The position numbers and the translations under genes were made by a program. A DNA stretch of 64,000 bases from Hygrocybe punicea (lineage: Eukaryota; Basidiomycota; Agaricomycetes; Agaricales; Hygrophoraceae), in NCBI GenBank assembly GCA_963556145.1, contig OY744461.1:2914001-2978000 (forward strand). The letters run 5' to 3'. Below are positions 46,093 through 56,884 of the stretch, piece after piece. How positions within the stretch are numbered: position 1 is the stretch's first letter; the number at the start of each line of letters is the position of its first letter. A model generated the notes under the pieces. The model searched no databases. It was not told the DNA's origin and saw only the letters and a program-made list of their open reading frames with translations.

Positions 46093-46565
46093 GATGAAAA
46101 TATTTCATGGCCTACGTTCTATTAGCAAGCGAAGAAAAACCCAGTCCCAACTATTTGAAAGCAAAGACTAACGGCTATAATTAAATAGAATCCGATACTT
46201 TTCGACATGACCCACTCAAAAATAATGGAGTTGCGGTCAGCAAGCTTCAGGCCTCAGAACGCTAAAGCCGCTTGGATCTGCGACGGGCCTCATGGGACCC
46301 ATTGCATCTGCATCGGTTGCCTACTCCTTGGCGAGATCTACGGCCCAAACGATCAGCAGAGCATAATGAATTCGAACAAAATAATCAGAACCTTGGTTAA
46401 CACAGCATTATCGTTGATAAATTGGATCAACTAGCTGAGCCGTTCTTTCCGCTCTGTTAGCTGTGCGGTAAGGTCGTGGTTGCACCGCACAACCGCAAGT
46501 GTCGCTGTCCTGGCTTGAAGTTCCTGACCTAAATCGAAGACAGCGTCAGTCCGTGGCCAAAGCTA
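46093..46565. repeat. Duplicated block A (partner 59528-59915)
   Basis: 46093-46325 matches 59528-59740 (both have TTTCATGGCCTACGTTCTAT and GCTTCAGGCCTCAGAACGCT). 46500-46565 matches 59829-59915, with an extra 22 bp in the second copy. Divergence is low in the first half. No gene is evident. Confidence 0.8.
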
Positions 46566-46982
46566 AATAAAGTACTTCAAGTTGTAATAAGTAACTTCGA
46601 CCACAACGACGACTCGGACTACAAAGATGAAGAACACACAACTTGAAGATGACGGGGAAGAAGACAACGAGGGCGGGCTTACATGCGAACGTCCCCACTG
46701 AAATCCATCCAGAGATCCTGCATCTTCTCGACGCGTACAAAAGACAGACAAGGTCGGCCACGCATACTCTCAAGGGCGAGGGCGAGTGGGTTCTGGAGGA
46801 GATTGAGGCCAGCGCTTGGGGCTGAAAAGGTGAGACCGTCCAGGAGGAGATTGGAGTCTGGGAGAGAGAGAGCACCACGATAGAGCAGGCGGTACGCCAA
46901 GGTGGTTTGACCAGAAGAGAACATATTCGCCGTCGTCAGTGACAATTTCCACAATGTCTGGCAACTCCTTTGTCGCTGTCAT
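46554..46982 (-). pseudogene. Unrecognised gene remnant
   Basis: Starts MTATKELPDIVEIVTDDGEY in one frame. In the next frame a gene-like segment follows: QTTLAYRLLYRGALSLPDSN, LLLDGLTFSAPSAGLNLLQN and SMRGRPCLSFVRVEKMQDLW, ending at a GTAAGC donor at about 46680. The change of frame near 46925 has no intron to explain it, so I treat it as broken. No family recognised. Confidence 0.35.
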
Positions 46983-47052
46983 TTTACTCGCTCTGCAGAG
47001 TGTCTTATATTTCCTTACCAGATAGTTTACTTTCTTGATTGCTCGTACTGAG

Positions 47053-47760
47053 ATGCGAGCGCTTTGCGCCGTTACGAACTTGTCTTGAACGGAGACCCAA
47101 TGATTTTATCTCTGAGCGGGAATATCAATTGCCATTCGTTATCGCGTCCAGTGCTTGAGTTCCGGAATATCTACGGTGTACATGAATGCCAGTAAAGAAA
47201 AAAATTAGCGGTTGACCTACAACGAAGTTTAGCATGATGATAATTGAAACATGAGAGACTGACCTTCGCAAAACATTCCTCCCAGAATCGATGTCGTAGG
47301 CCAGGTTTTTTTAGCTCACTCCACTTCTCGACTTCCCTCGCCCCATAGATAAATATTTCGTCGGCTGGGTTACTAAAACCCTTCTGGTCCGCTAAATGGA
47401 CCGTCAAACTCATCCAGTCCAGGAACGAGTAGCCACGGATCGTGTGGTGTCGGTGGCCGCGATGATATCCCTCCCTGAAAACTGCTGTAAGTCTGCGGAT
47501 GGATTCAGGAAATGATCGCTTACACGTAACAAAGATTTTTTACTTCAGCCGCTTTTATCTGGGCCGAGGACCGTGAGCAATGGTCTTACTGCATCGAAGG
47601 TTGGCAACAGTTGTCATCGGCGCCAGAGCGATGGTAACGAGTTCACAGTTGTAAAAACTGAGCGAGGGAAGGTGTTGGTGGTGAGCGAGCGGTGGGATGT
47701 GACGGTTGAGGGTCAAGTGTGGTCAGTGTTGACTTGGTTGAATATACCTGTGCATCGTTT
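47053..47760 (-). pseudogene. Duplicated block B with gene remnant (partner 57496-58452)
   Basis: On the minus strand the frame SFPESIRRLTAVFREGYHRG, HHTIRGYSFLDWMSLTVHLA, then EIFIYGAREVEKWSELKKPG and RHRFWEECFAK runs from about 47520 to 47268 and stops at a GTCAGT donor. Downstream, TTGTAG and CCGTAG are possible acceptors. The partner at 58250-57945 encodes the same segment with conservative changes (for example VYVYRARDVRKWRRLKNPGL), so this looks like an exon that was under constraint. The upstream 150 bp is CT-rich and promoter-like; an ATG at about 47620 is present here but is not at the equivalent place in the partner. Family unknown. Confidence 0.45.
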
Positions 47761-48660
47761 GTGCCTGCGTACAAAACACAGTACCAAAAAAGTTGCATTG
47801 TTCACACCAACTTGTACACTCTGCACGTCATTTGTGCTTGGAAACAGTCGCTTGGTGCCGATGAGATATGAGCCGACTGGAGTCCATCACTAAGGGTCTT
47901 TTGGGAAAGGATCACCGAGACAGCTATGCTGAGATGAGGAAACAGACCTGACCAGAATAAAATCTATCAGCGGGGCAGCTCAGGTAAGTCGTCCAATAAC
48001 CATTTAATCTCCAATTTTCACCTTCACTTTCAACCAGCACGCCTGGGGCTGGTGGAAGTCATCTCCGGTTCCCTCCCTCTCTCGATCCCCACCTCGCACT
48101 TCACACGCACTTTCCCTCAAGCACTTCTTCCCTCCATCGCCCAAGATATGTCCTCCTACACCCATGCCCTTGCTATCGAAATCCTCCTCGGTGGTCCTGA
48201 CCACATGGCTACTTGTTTCGGGACTTGCGCTCATGCATCACTCATCGCCGAGTGGCTGGGTTTTAGAACGGAATGCTGATGACATACTCGATAGTGGCTT
48301 CTTATAGATGAGAGCGGGGTTGGGAGGGAGGAATCGATGGGTGATATCTGACTTGTGAGGGCGTCCTTGCCCGAAAGTCGAGGCGGCGGGGAGGGATTAC
48401 CGCTGTCATTCACAAGTCGCTCATAAGAAAAAATGAATTCGACGTACTCTCTATTTCTTCACCAGCGACAAAAAAATGATTGCCTGCGGAAGCGCAATCT
48501 TGGTGAAATTGTCGTTGATGTTTCACGGTATGATGTGAAGCATATTTAACATACTTACTTTAACTGGCGGGAAATGTTGAAAATTGATTTGATTTCTGAC
48601 TTAATCATCCATGATAACTGTCGGACAAATAGTGTGCGTGGATTCGTTAAGGTCAATATC
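47761..48660. other. Mostly non-coding; one weak plus-strand frame
   Basis: A plus-strand frame at about 48020-48279 follows a CAACCAG acceptor-like site and reads VEVISGSLPLSIPTSHFTRT, then LPSIAQDMSSYTHALAIEIL. It has no start and no recognised family. 48385-48480 matches 60075-60165 (duplicated block C, with GAATTCGACGTACTCTCTAT). Confidence 0.35.
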
Positions 48661-48668
48661 ATTATGAA

Positions 48669-50290
48669 TGCTTTTTTTTTGAGTCATATTATTGTCCCTC
48701 TTACATACAAGGGCGAAGTATATACGAAACGGGAACCTTCCTGGAACCTGTGCCTCTGGTTTGCGAGTGCAACCACGACGGAGTAAGTCCCCCGTGGCTC
48801 CAGCATATCCATGCTGTTTTAATCGCCTGACCTGACGTACGAGGGGGCCCATTGTCTGAGACTGGTGTGGTGGATAAACGGGTGGTCTAGACCAGCTAAG
48901 TGCCCAGCTGCCTGAGCGGACATGCACGGAGGGGGGCTGTCACAGGGAGGAGAAGCGGAAGAGGGGGATCCGAATGAGAACTCGAGGGTGAGAAGTTGTG
49001 TGGGTTGAGGGTCGATTGCCGGGTGTGAGACTAAGTTGAGGGGGTCGAGATTGCTCATGCGTAGGTGTGGCGGGGAGGTGTCCCAGCGTGGGTGAGCGGA
49101 GGGTGAAGGGAGGAGGCGTACTGCGTTGGAGTAGGTTAGCTATGTGAGTGTGGGAGAGGAGAGATCACCGAATGAGTCTTTTAGTCTCCCTGTGCTTCGT
49201 ACGAATGTTCATAGTGTAAATGGGGGGAAGGTCTGAATCGGTCGTATATTCAACCGCCAACTTCATCAGGTTCGGGATCCCGAGTTTAGAAAGTTTCAGG
49301 AAGTGTTCATTGAGAGGCTGCGAAAGCGATTTGAGGAAGTCTGCGTCGCGCTTCCCCGAAGAGGTATTTATCGACTGTGGATCTGGAAAAAGACGACCAC
49401 CGGCACCCTCGGCTCTGGCCCGGGGTGGTGAGATATCAAGAAGGCATTTGAAGAATGGGGCGGAATATTCTGGGTTCTCCCACCTCGAGAGCATCTTTTC
49501 ATAGGACTTCGCAGTGACATACGTGAAGATACCAAGGGTGTCTGCGTTATTCTGATCCACTCCATTTAGAAGGTCGATCACGGAGGCTGCGTGGGATTGA
49601 AATGTTTGCGATGTCCTAATACAAATCATGAGAAATTGAGATATCGAGACACTGCTACTTACCAAGTCTCTCTCACGTAGGGCAAAGGGTCACGCGGGTC
49701 GATGCCAGTTGGCTCTGGATGAATAAAACAGGGACTTTTCCCTTTGAATGTCTGGGCATCGGATGTGTCTGGCCTTAACTTCACGATCCTGGGGTTCACC
49801 GTTGCGAAGAATGTTGGAGTAGTGGCGGTAAAAGTACTACCCTCAGGCTCGCGGGTGAAGGGAGGAGGTGTACTGCGTTGGAGTAGGTTAGTTATGTGAG
49901 TGTGGGAGAGGAGAGATCACCGAATGAGTCTTTTAGTCTCCCTGTGCTTCGTACGAATTTGATAAGCTCTTGGATGCCTCTGGGATCATTGAGGAGGGAT
50001 GGCGACGACACTGTCCGAGGCGGCTATTTGTCAGAGTATTCCGGTGAGGGTGGATATACTGTAGTCATGATCAGGGGGAGAAGGGACTTAGCGAGGAGGA
50101 AGTCGACTGCTTGTTGTAGGGTATCTGGTTCCGCAAGCTCCGGTGTGGTATCAGGGACGCTGTTTTCCTGATTGGACGAGGATCTGGTCGTTCTGGAGGA
50201 TTGGGATGCTGGCGTGTTGGCTTGTGGTTGTTTGCCTTTTTTATTTTTTGAGGTACCGTCAATGGGAGTAGCCCAACTTCGGAGGCTCAT
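48669..50290 (-). mobile_element. LINE deletion derivative carrying a foreign gene fragment
   Basis: The poly(A) tail appears as a T run at 48670-48679. The 3' region resembles that of the 28.3-30 kb LINE (GCAACCACGACGGAGTAAGT and CCAGCATATCCATGCTGTTT). The C-terminal reading frame LNDPRGIQELIKFV, STGRLKDSFGDL is at 50010-49910 and again, truncated, at 49204-49160. The 5' end reads as a probable ORF1 start at 50290 (MSLRSWATPIDGTSKNKKGK), joined near 50030 to the 3' end, so the body of the element is deleted. Between the two 3' copies lies 49205-49852, part of a deaminase-like gene. Confidence 0.65.
49205..49852 (-). pseudogene. Truncated deaminase-family copy inside the LINE
   Basis: About 97% identical by eye to 52149-52795 of the gene at 50907-53061. 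It covers the end of exon 1 (DPRDPLPYVRETW-type), the 47-bp intron still present, and the first part of exon 2 (TSQTFQSHAASVIDLLNGVD to LPPIYTMN). It lacks the start and the catalytic C-terminus. Because the intron is retained it was copied from DNA, not mRNA. It is bounded on both sides by the same 104-bp piece of LINE sequence (49101-49204 and 49853-49957). Confidence 0.85.
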
Positions 50291-50514
50291 CTCTGTGTAT
50301 ATGTTAGGGGTAGGCTTGAGGATGAGCTTAGAGGGGATTGATAGTAGAGAAATGAAGCTAGCAGGCCTATAGCCCCGTAAACGAAGAGCTCCTTTTTCGG
50401 GTCCCAGTAGGGGTACCACGCGGTTTAGGATCAAGAATCGTCCCATGAATGCTTTAATTGCCATCAATGTCATGTATGTCCTTGTAGCGTTCTTTCATCT
50501 TATACTTCTACAGA

Positions 50515-50830
50515 AACCTTTCCCGAACCAGACATTTTACGTTTTTGACGGCAGGTCGCTCTGCGTGCACCACTATTATGAAGCAAACGACTCACTCTGC
50601 ACAGCGGGCACATGCATTCAACCGATTAAGGGACCATGCGCGGTATCCCATACAGGCGACTGTTACCATTCTGACCATCTCTAGTGCGAGCATCCCGGAA
50701 ACCCCAAGTGTCGCGAGCAACTGGAAAAGTACTGGGAGGTGGATGACAGGATGTGGTGCGAACGACATGTGAATGCTGCACGAAACAGGGACAGTGGATG
50801 GCTCCAAGTGCTAGAACTGCTAAGCGGTTG
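50515..50830 (+). pseudogene. LIM-domain protein fragment
   Basis: After a CTTCTACAG acceptor the plus frame reads PNQTFYVFDGRSLCVHHYYE, then NDSLCTAGTCIQPIKGPCAV, SHTGDCYHSDHL, a TAG stop at 50682, and then CEHPGNPKC, REQLEKYWEVDDRMWCERHV. The Cys/His pattern and the phrases PCAVSHTGDxYHxxHL and EVDxRMxCERH are typical of the last LIM domains of basidiomycete LIM proteins. One nonsense codon and the absence of neighbouring exons mark a fragment. The acceptor site shows it came from genomic DNA. It lies between the LINE 5' end and the minus-strand deaminase gene. Confidence 0.6.
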
Positions 50831-50906
50831 ACCCCATTTATTGAATTGGCAGGAGGTGGGATACAAGGAAAAGATTAGACGTACCTGACTATGATCCTGC
50901 CAGGCC

Positions 50907-53061
50907 TCACAAATTCTTGAATGAGTCCAACAGCTCTTTAAACCATGTGATTGAAGACGGTGTTTGGGATGTCATTTTCGTCGTGATTCTAGAATAAAGT
51001 TCCAGTTTGAAGGCGAAAAGGGACTTACGTGCCTTGTTCGAAGATACAGATATGGCCTGGGACATATTTGATAAACTATGGACACGGGACTGTGACCCAG
51101 GTGCCAGAAGATCAGAAATGAACCGAAGCAACTGGGTCTTGCAGAATTCAACCATACACTTGACCACGGCGTCGTCCAGCATTTCAGGCAAGGCGCAACC
51201 AAAAAGAAATTGATGTGAGCCGAGGATGTTGAAATGGGGCTCGATTAATGAAAAAAGAGCCGCGCACATGGGGCATAATGTTTTCAATACGCTGACGGTA
51301 TTATGAACGTCCTAATAAGGATCAATTAGTTAGATGTGCAGTAAATAACAATATCACTTACCTGGAGCCCAACGTCAAAGCTCTCGGCACCGGAACGTTG
51401 TGCTAGAATGAGGCTAAGTAGTATGGCCTCGCAATGCAGTGTCCCTGTAAATTTTAGTTTGTGTCGAATCAACTGGCCTAGTCGGGCGGACGCTTCGGAG
51501 ATGGCCATTTCCGAGTATTTGGCTTTAAGCATGACTTCTGTGACGATGTCTTGCCAGGGAAGTAAGGCCTTCGGTGGACGTGCGGCGGCAATGATCACAA
51601 TTGAGAGGGGTCGGTCCATTGGGTGTAATACACCGATGAGGATGGTGAGAGCCTCGAAGTAGATCACTTGAAGCCGCAACCATTCCACATACGAGCCGCA
51701 CACGGAAAGCGGCTCCTTGTTGGGAAGAATGGTACCAGGTTGAACATCCCGAAGGTCCGGATCCAACTCCTCATCTCCATCTCGACCCTCATCCTCGTTG
51801 CCACCGCCATCGACGTCACGATGCGCATTTGGACCCACACCTGCACTTGCACCCACCCCCGTACCCACACCTGCACCGGCACCCGTTCCCACATGTCCAT
51901 CCGCCACTTGACAATTCACAGTGCGAGGGTCCGTAGGCTGGATTCTAGAAATGTGTTCCTCGAGAAAAGAGGAATAAACGAAGTCCCGGAGCATAAGGGC
52001 ACACGTGGTGAAACAATGGATGGCGGCTGCGAAATCATCTACCTCCTTATCCGACAAAGGTTTATTTGTGAACTTGTGAAGTGCTGCAAGAGATCGATCA
52101 TAGCACCGGAGGAGATGGCATAGTAATCGGTGGACTTCTTCGCATGTGTTCATAGTGTAAATGGGGGGAAGGTCTGAATCGGTCGTGTATTCGACCGCCA
52201 ACTTCATCAGGTTCGGGATCCCGAGTTTAGAAAGTTTCAGGAAGTGTTCATTGAGAGGCTGCGAAAGCGATTTGAGGAAGTCTGCGTCGCGCTTCCCCGA
52301 AGAGGTATTTATCGACTGTGGATCTGGAAAAAGACGACCACCGGCACCCTCGGCTCTGGCCCGGGATGGTGAGATATCAAGAAGGCATTTGAAGAATGGG
52401 GCGGAATATTCTGGGTTCTCCCACCTCGAGAGCATCTTTTCATAGGACTTCGCAGCGACATACGTGAAGATACCAAGGGTGTCTGCGTTATTCTGATCCA
52501 CTCCATTTAGTAGGTCGATCACGGAGGCTGCGTGGGATTGAAATGTTTGCGATGTCCTAATACAAATCATGAGAAATTGAGATATCGAGACACTGCTACT
52601 TACCAAGTCTCTCTCACGTAGGGCAGAGGGTCGCGCGGGTCGATGCCAGTTGGCTCTGGATGAATAAAACAGGGACTTTTCCCTTTGAATGTCTGGGCAT
52701 CGGTTGGATCTGACCTTAACTTCACCACCCTGGGGTTCACCGTTGCGAAGAATGTTGGGGTAGTGGTGGTAAAAGTCCTACCCTCAGGCTCGTGAACAGA
52801 AAGGTCGGCGCTTGAAGCTATGGCGACAACTTCATTCATTCGGACTAGCAGTGTTGCTAGTGCGGTCCCGCATCGTAGTTGTTCCCGTTCTCCATCTTGA
52901 AGTTGCTGGCGGCTCTCGGTCACCTGAACGATTGGCTTGAGTTGGTACTTTGACGATGAATACGTAGCAGCGGCGGTTGAAGACGTAGCAGCGGAGGATC
53001 GTTGTTGGAGATGCCCGAGGAGGGTGGTGAGCGTCCTAAACGTTGCATGAAGGTCTGACAT
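50907..53061 (-). CDS. OTT_1508-like deaminase-fold protein, about 685 aa
   Basis: Start MSDLHATFRTLTTLL at 53061 after a CT-rich leader. Exon 1 is 53061-52604, exon 2 52556-51362, exon 3 51311-50907; donors GTAAGT, acceptors TTAG, all in phase. The N-terminal half (TSQTFQSHAASVIDL, LSKLGIPNLMKLAVEYTTDS, NTCEEVHRLLCHLLRCYDRS) is shared with the plus-strand paralog. A Gly/Val/Asp-rich insert (GTGAGAGVGTGVGASAGV) lies near residue 390. The catalytic signature of the deaminase superfamily is seen as LHCEAILL (His527, Glu529) and LCPMC (Cys564, Cys567), as in the fungal OTT_1508-like clade (Pfam PF14441). Substrate is unknown. A GTAAGT near 51028 may give a shorter C-terminus. No stop or shift within the model. 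Confidence 0.75.
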
Positions 53062-53147
53062 GGTGTGGGAGAAAGCGAGAACTTGAACGGCCTGTTGGAT
53101 ATGTTTGAGTTTACCGTGAGAAAGGGTATGTCGTGCCAACGCCCGAA

Positions 53148-53560
53148 TAAAACCGATTCCAGAGATATGAAGCCGAAGCGTCCCAATCTACAAGAAACGG
53201 TATTCTAGATCAGGACATTTGTTGTCATAATAATATTATGCTTAGCCTGTTTATAACCAACCCTCTGAATACGCATAGGGCGAGGAACTTCACCCGGCTG
53301 CCAATTTAGTTTGAATGGCTCATAATGAAGATACCGATGATTTCCTGTCGAATCTGAAAGCGTTTACGAATGACCGACACCAGACTGCCGTGATAGAAGT
53401 CGTCAATCATGTAGCTTCGAGCACCGGCGTCGGGATCTGGGGAGACGCCACGGCGAAGCTGATACGGAATGGTCACAGGTGTACGCTTCCATCCGGCATC
53501 CTCATCCAACCATTCTTCATCCTCGCCACTGGCTAGAATATTGTTGATCTCGCTCCATTT
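53148..53560 (-). pseudogene. Plavaka transposase fragment
   Basis: Minus-strand frame KRTPVTIPYQLRRGVSP, then YMIDDFYHGSLVSVIRKRF (53480-53330) matches the segment that precedes the FHYEP region in Plavaka transposases. The adjacent CGAGGAACTTCACCCGG at 53282 matches 63982-63998 of the right-hand element. 53170-53240 resembles the intron at 63025-63110 (CGAAGCGTCCCA and TTATGCTTA-type), so two distant parts of a Plavaka gene are joined here by deletion. It abuts the upstream region of the minus-strand deaminase gene. Confidence 0.55.
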
Positions 53561-54296
53561 GGTATCTCAAACGGCAGCGGGCTCAAAGTCACGATCTCTG
53601 ACCATTAAAGCTAGACTGAGATTTCTGGACGCCGCCATTCCAATACCACTCACCTCGACTGTGCCAAGTGTTCAGGACAGTACGCAACATATTTGGGCTA
53701 TCACGGCTCTACCACGCTGCAGAATTGTTCGCACGATCCAGAGGAGTACAACGAGTTATCCCATCTCAATCCCCTTCCACTTCCGCTCCGCAAATATTCT
53801 ATCCGTATCCAAACCACAGCTCATTGCCGCTTACAGCGTACCGCTCCTGAGCTCGAGCCCAACGACGAACTTGAAGCCATTCTCGATGGAATCGATGAGG
53901 GGTGGCAGGTGGTAAAAGTGGTGGCGGTTGCGGCAATGGATCTCTGGACCGTGAGGGGGTCGGCGATTGAGTCTTCGGGTCCATGGCGCACGTTCCATCA
54001 GGGGGTCATCAGCTTGGTTTCATTGTCCGGGATAATACCAATCTACGGACAATATTTAATGAGCTGTTATCTTTCATCGTCCTCAAAATAACGAACCTCC
54101 ATTGCAACCACTGGGTCTGCTGCCTGCGGTGCCAAACCCGCCAGGGGCACCTCATCAGTCTCCAAAGACGACAAAAGAAGTCGACGCCTTCTGGGACCTT
54201 TCCAGAACTGTTTTGCTTTCTCCAGAGCACAGAAAGGCGCTTTTTCGACGATTGGCATGTGCGCTTGTGATTCATGTTCCTAAGGGCATACAATAC
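53561..54296. other. No gene recognised
   Basis: Several open but unrelated frames; a plus-strand segment near 54180 (VDAFWDLSRTVLLSPEHRKA) looks protein-like but lacks start, splice sites and homology I can name. Confidence 0.3.
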
Positions 54297-54897
54297 TAGT
54301 GTTGGCAGTTCGAGTGAGTCAAGCTCGCAGGTGGCCCAAGTTATAATCATTTCTTTAAGGAAACAAACTTGGCAACTAATTCTACGGCGCATATGATTAA
54401 TACAACGATGTGAGTAGGCAAAGGGCTATAAAACTAATTGAAGTACACGTGTGCATGTAACGTTCGGATGGGTGGCGAAAAAACATGACTTCAAGCTTCA
54501 GTTCACATATTTATTGCCAGGCATGTTTAGGGCTGGCAGTTAGAAGGCGTCATGTGCACCTACAACAAGTCAAATGATACTAGGCGACGGCACCCTCCCT
54601 TACCTAAGCCGAAGAATAGTCTCATGGCGCGGCGCACACCGGCATTCACTGCTGGCAGAACTTGCCACCAGCACTGGCAGTGAAGTTCAGTTGCAGGGTT
54701 CTACAATTAAAGGTATTTATGATCAATTAATTGAGTCATGACGGCGCAAACACTACTAGTACCAGCAGTACCGCCGCACTGCCACGCTCAGGCTCACCGG
54801 CAGGCCCAACTTGAAGTTCCACCTCCGAGTCCGAGTCCTAATCCGAGTCGGCTGGCACTGCAGTTCCGAAGTCAGTTGGACTCGGAACCATACCAAA
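54297..54897. mobile_element. Possible hAT-like end upstream of the plus deaminase gene
   Basis: TAGTGTTGGCAGTTCGAGTG at 54297 has the same start as the termini at 9063 and 35111. CCGAGTCCGAGTCC and GTTGGACTCGG near 54820-54885 echo the GAGTGAGTC motif in inverted orientation, but no clear right end or 8-bp duplication is visible. If real, the element supplies the immediate upstream region of the gene at 54898. Confidence 0.35.
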
Positions 54898-56884
54898 ATG
54901 ACCGATCCCAATGATCACCGCGACGATAACCTTTCTGACAAGATGATAACATTCCGAAGTATCACAGCCATGTTGGAGACGCTGCAAGATCCTTCGTTTG
55001 ATATTGGCTTATCCATGGGGAAGGCGTCATTGACGGCCTCACTCCCGGGCCAGTGCCCAGTCACAGTGCAGAACCAAGATGAGCGTCACTCGCTGGCGGC
55101 GCTGGCCACCCTTCTGGTCAGGCACCACGGATTCACAGCTGTGACCTTGAACTTGAAGGAGCCTTCAACACCGGATTCTCCCACTATGGAGCTTGTTGTA
55201 TGCAGTCATGGACAAGATCAGGGCTTTACGCCCATAGTCAGTGATTCATGCACTCGAAATGATTCCTCGAGTGCCTTGGGTTACAGCGGCGATAAAATTT
55301 CTATTTCTCATCCAGATGCAAGCAGCATTGACCCAAGCGACCCATTGCCATATGTGAGAGAGACTTGGTAAGAACCCAGCTTCTCAATTTCTCGATTTTC
55401 TCATGCTTTCTACCAGGACATCCCAATCATTTCAATCCCATGCAGCTGCGGTCATTAAACTCCTCACCGCAGCGGATCAGAATAGTGGAGATACCCTCGG
55501 TATCTTCACATATGTGGCTGCGAAGGACTACCAGAAAATGCTATGGATGTGGCAGCACGAAGATTGTTCCAAGCTGTTCTACAAATGTCTCCTTGATGTC
55601 CCACCATCCCGGGCCAAAGCCGGTCGTCGTCCTTTTCCAGTTCCACAGTCGATAACGACCTCTTCGGGTAGGCGAGACGCCGACTTTCTCGAATCACTTT
55701 CGCAGCCTCTCAATGAATACTTCCTAAAACTTTCTAAACTCGGGATCCCAAACCTGATGAAGTTGGCGGTCGACTACACGACCGATTCAGACCTTCCCCC
55801 CATTTACACCATGAACACTTGCGAAGAAGTCCACCGATTACTATGCCATCTCCTCCGGTGCTATGATCGTTCTCTTCTAGCACTTGATAAGTTCACAAGT
55901 ACACCTTTGTCGGACAAGAAGATGGAGGATTTCGAAGCCGCTGTCCATTGTTTCACCACGTGTGCTCTTATGCTCCGGGACTTCGCTTATTCCTCTATTC
56001 TCGTGGAACATATTTCTAGGATCCAACCTGTGGACCCTCGTGCTCGGCGGCTTGATGGTTGGATAGATGCGGAAGAGGGTGAGGAAGTGCTGGATTCGGA
56101 ACTCGTCGGCGATGCTTACGCCAATTGGTTGCGGTCGCGGGTCGTTTATTTTGAGGCCACGAATAACCTCATTGGAATTGCCTCTCAGTTTCGTGGTGTA
56201 TCTCTCAAAATTCTTACCATTCAGCATGCAGAAGTGGCTTTATGCTCCTGGCGGGAGGTTGTTGCAGAAGTCTTGTCTTCCTCCAGTCCTAGTGGCTCCT
56301 CAAGTTGCAGTCTGCAGGATGCGATTTTGGCAATTGAGAAAGTGATATCGAGGAACATAAGCTTTGGGAAGCAGCTAAAGGGCGACATGTTGTTGGGCAA
56401 GAACTTCCACGGAATGCCCCACTGTGAAGCCTTCCTGGCCAGCCTTATCCACCGCTCCAATTCACTTGAAGCTCACGACATGGACGGCTTTACTGTAGGA
56501 CATCTCTATTCTCAATATACCATAGCATCCTTCTGATTTCTTATCATGTAGAATTTGAACCCCATCTTCACGGTTTCCGACAGGTGCTGTGCTGCATGTT
56601 CTCACTTGTTGTCCCTTTTAGGTATCCCAGAGCCCCTGCAGTTCCATGGGCAGGATTCACATCGGGAGGTTATCGCATGTAATCTGCCCCCGTATCTCCC
56701 GGCTCCCATCATCGACTCCATGATAACCCACTTCGGCACAAAGTTGAATGTTGTCATACAGAAGTTGTACTCTGCTACTCAGTCTGAATCATGGCAGCAG
56801 AATGACTCTTGCGTTGCATCAACTACTACTAAGTTTCCTTTCTTCTCTGATTTCTTGAACAGGATTTGCAGATACCTGACTTGA
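54898..56884 (+). CDS. OTT_1508-like deaminase-fold protein, 626 aa
   Basis: Exons 54898-55367, 55417-56494 and 56552-56884 join in phase (GTAAGA/CCAG and GTAGGA/GTAG). The protein starts MTDPNDHRDDNLSDKM. The shared N-terminal region (SIDPSDPLPYVRETW, SKLGIPNLMKLAVDYTTDS, NTCEEVHRLLCHLLRCYDRS) is over 75% identical by eye to the minus-strand paralog across exon 2's first half, whereas exon 1's start and the C-terminal third have diverged strongly. Deaminase-type zinc ligands are PHCEAFLA (His492, Glu494) and DRCCAAC (Cys529, Cys532, with Cys528). It has no signal peptide or membrane segment. The first two introns sit at the same positions as in the paralog, so they derive from one gene. Head-to-head with the 50907-53061 gene, 1.8 kb apart. 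Function beyond the fold is inference. Confidence 0.8.

Noticed and set aside
53690..54091. 132-residue plus-strand ORF between Plavaka fragment and deaminase gene
   Set aside because: No start context, no family, and overlapping frames are equally open.
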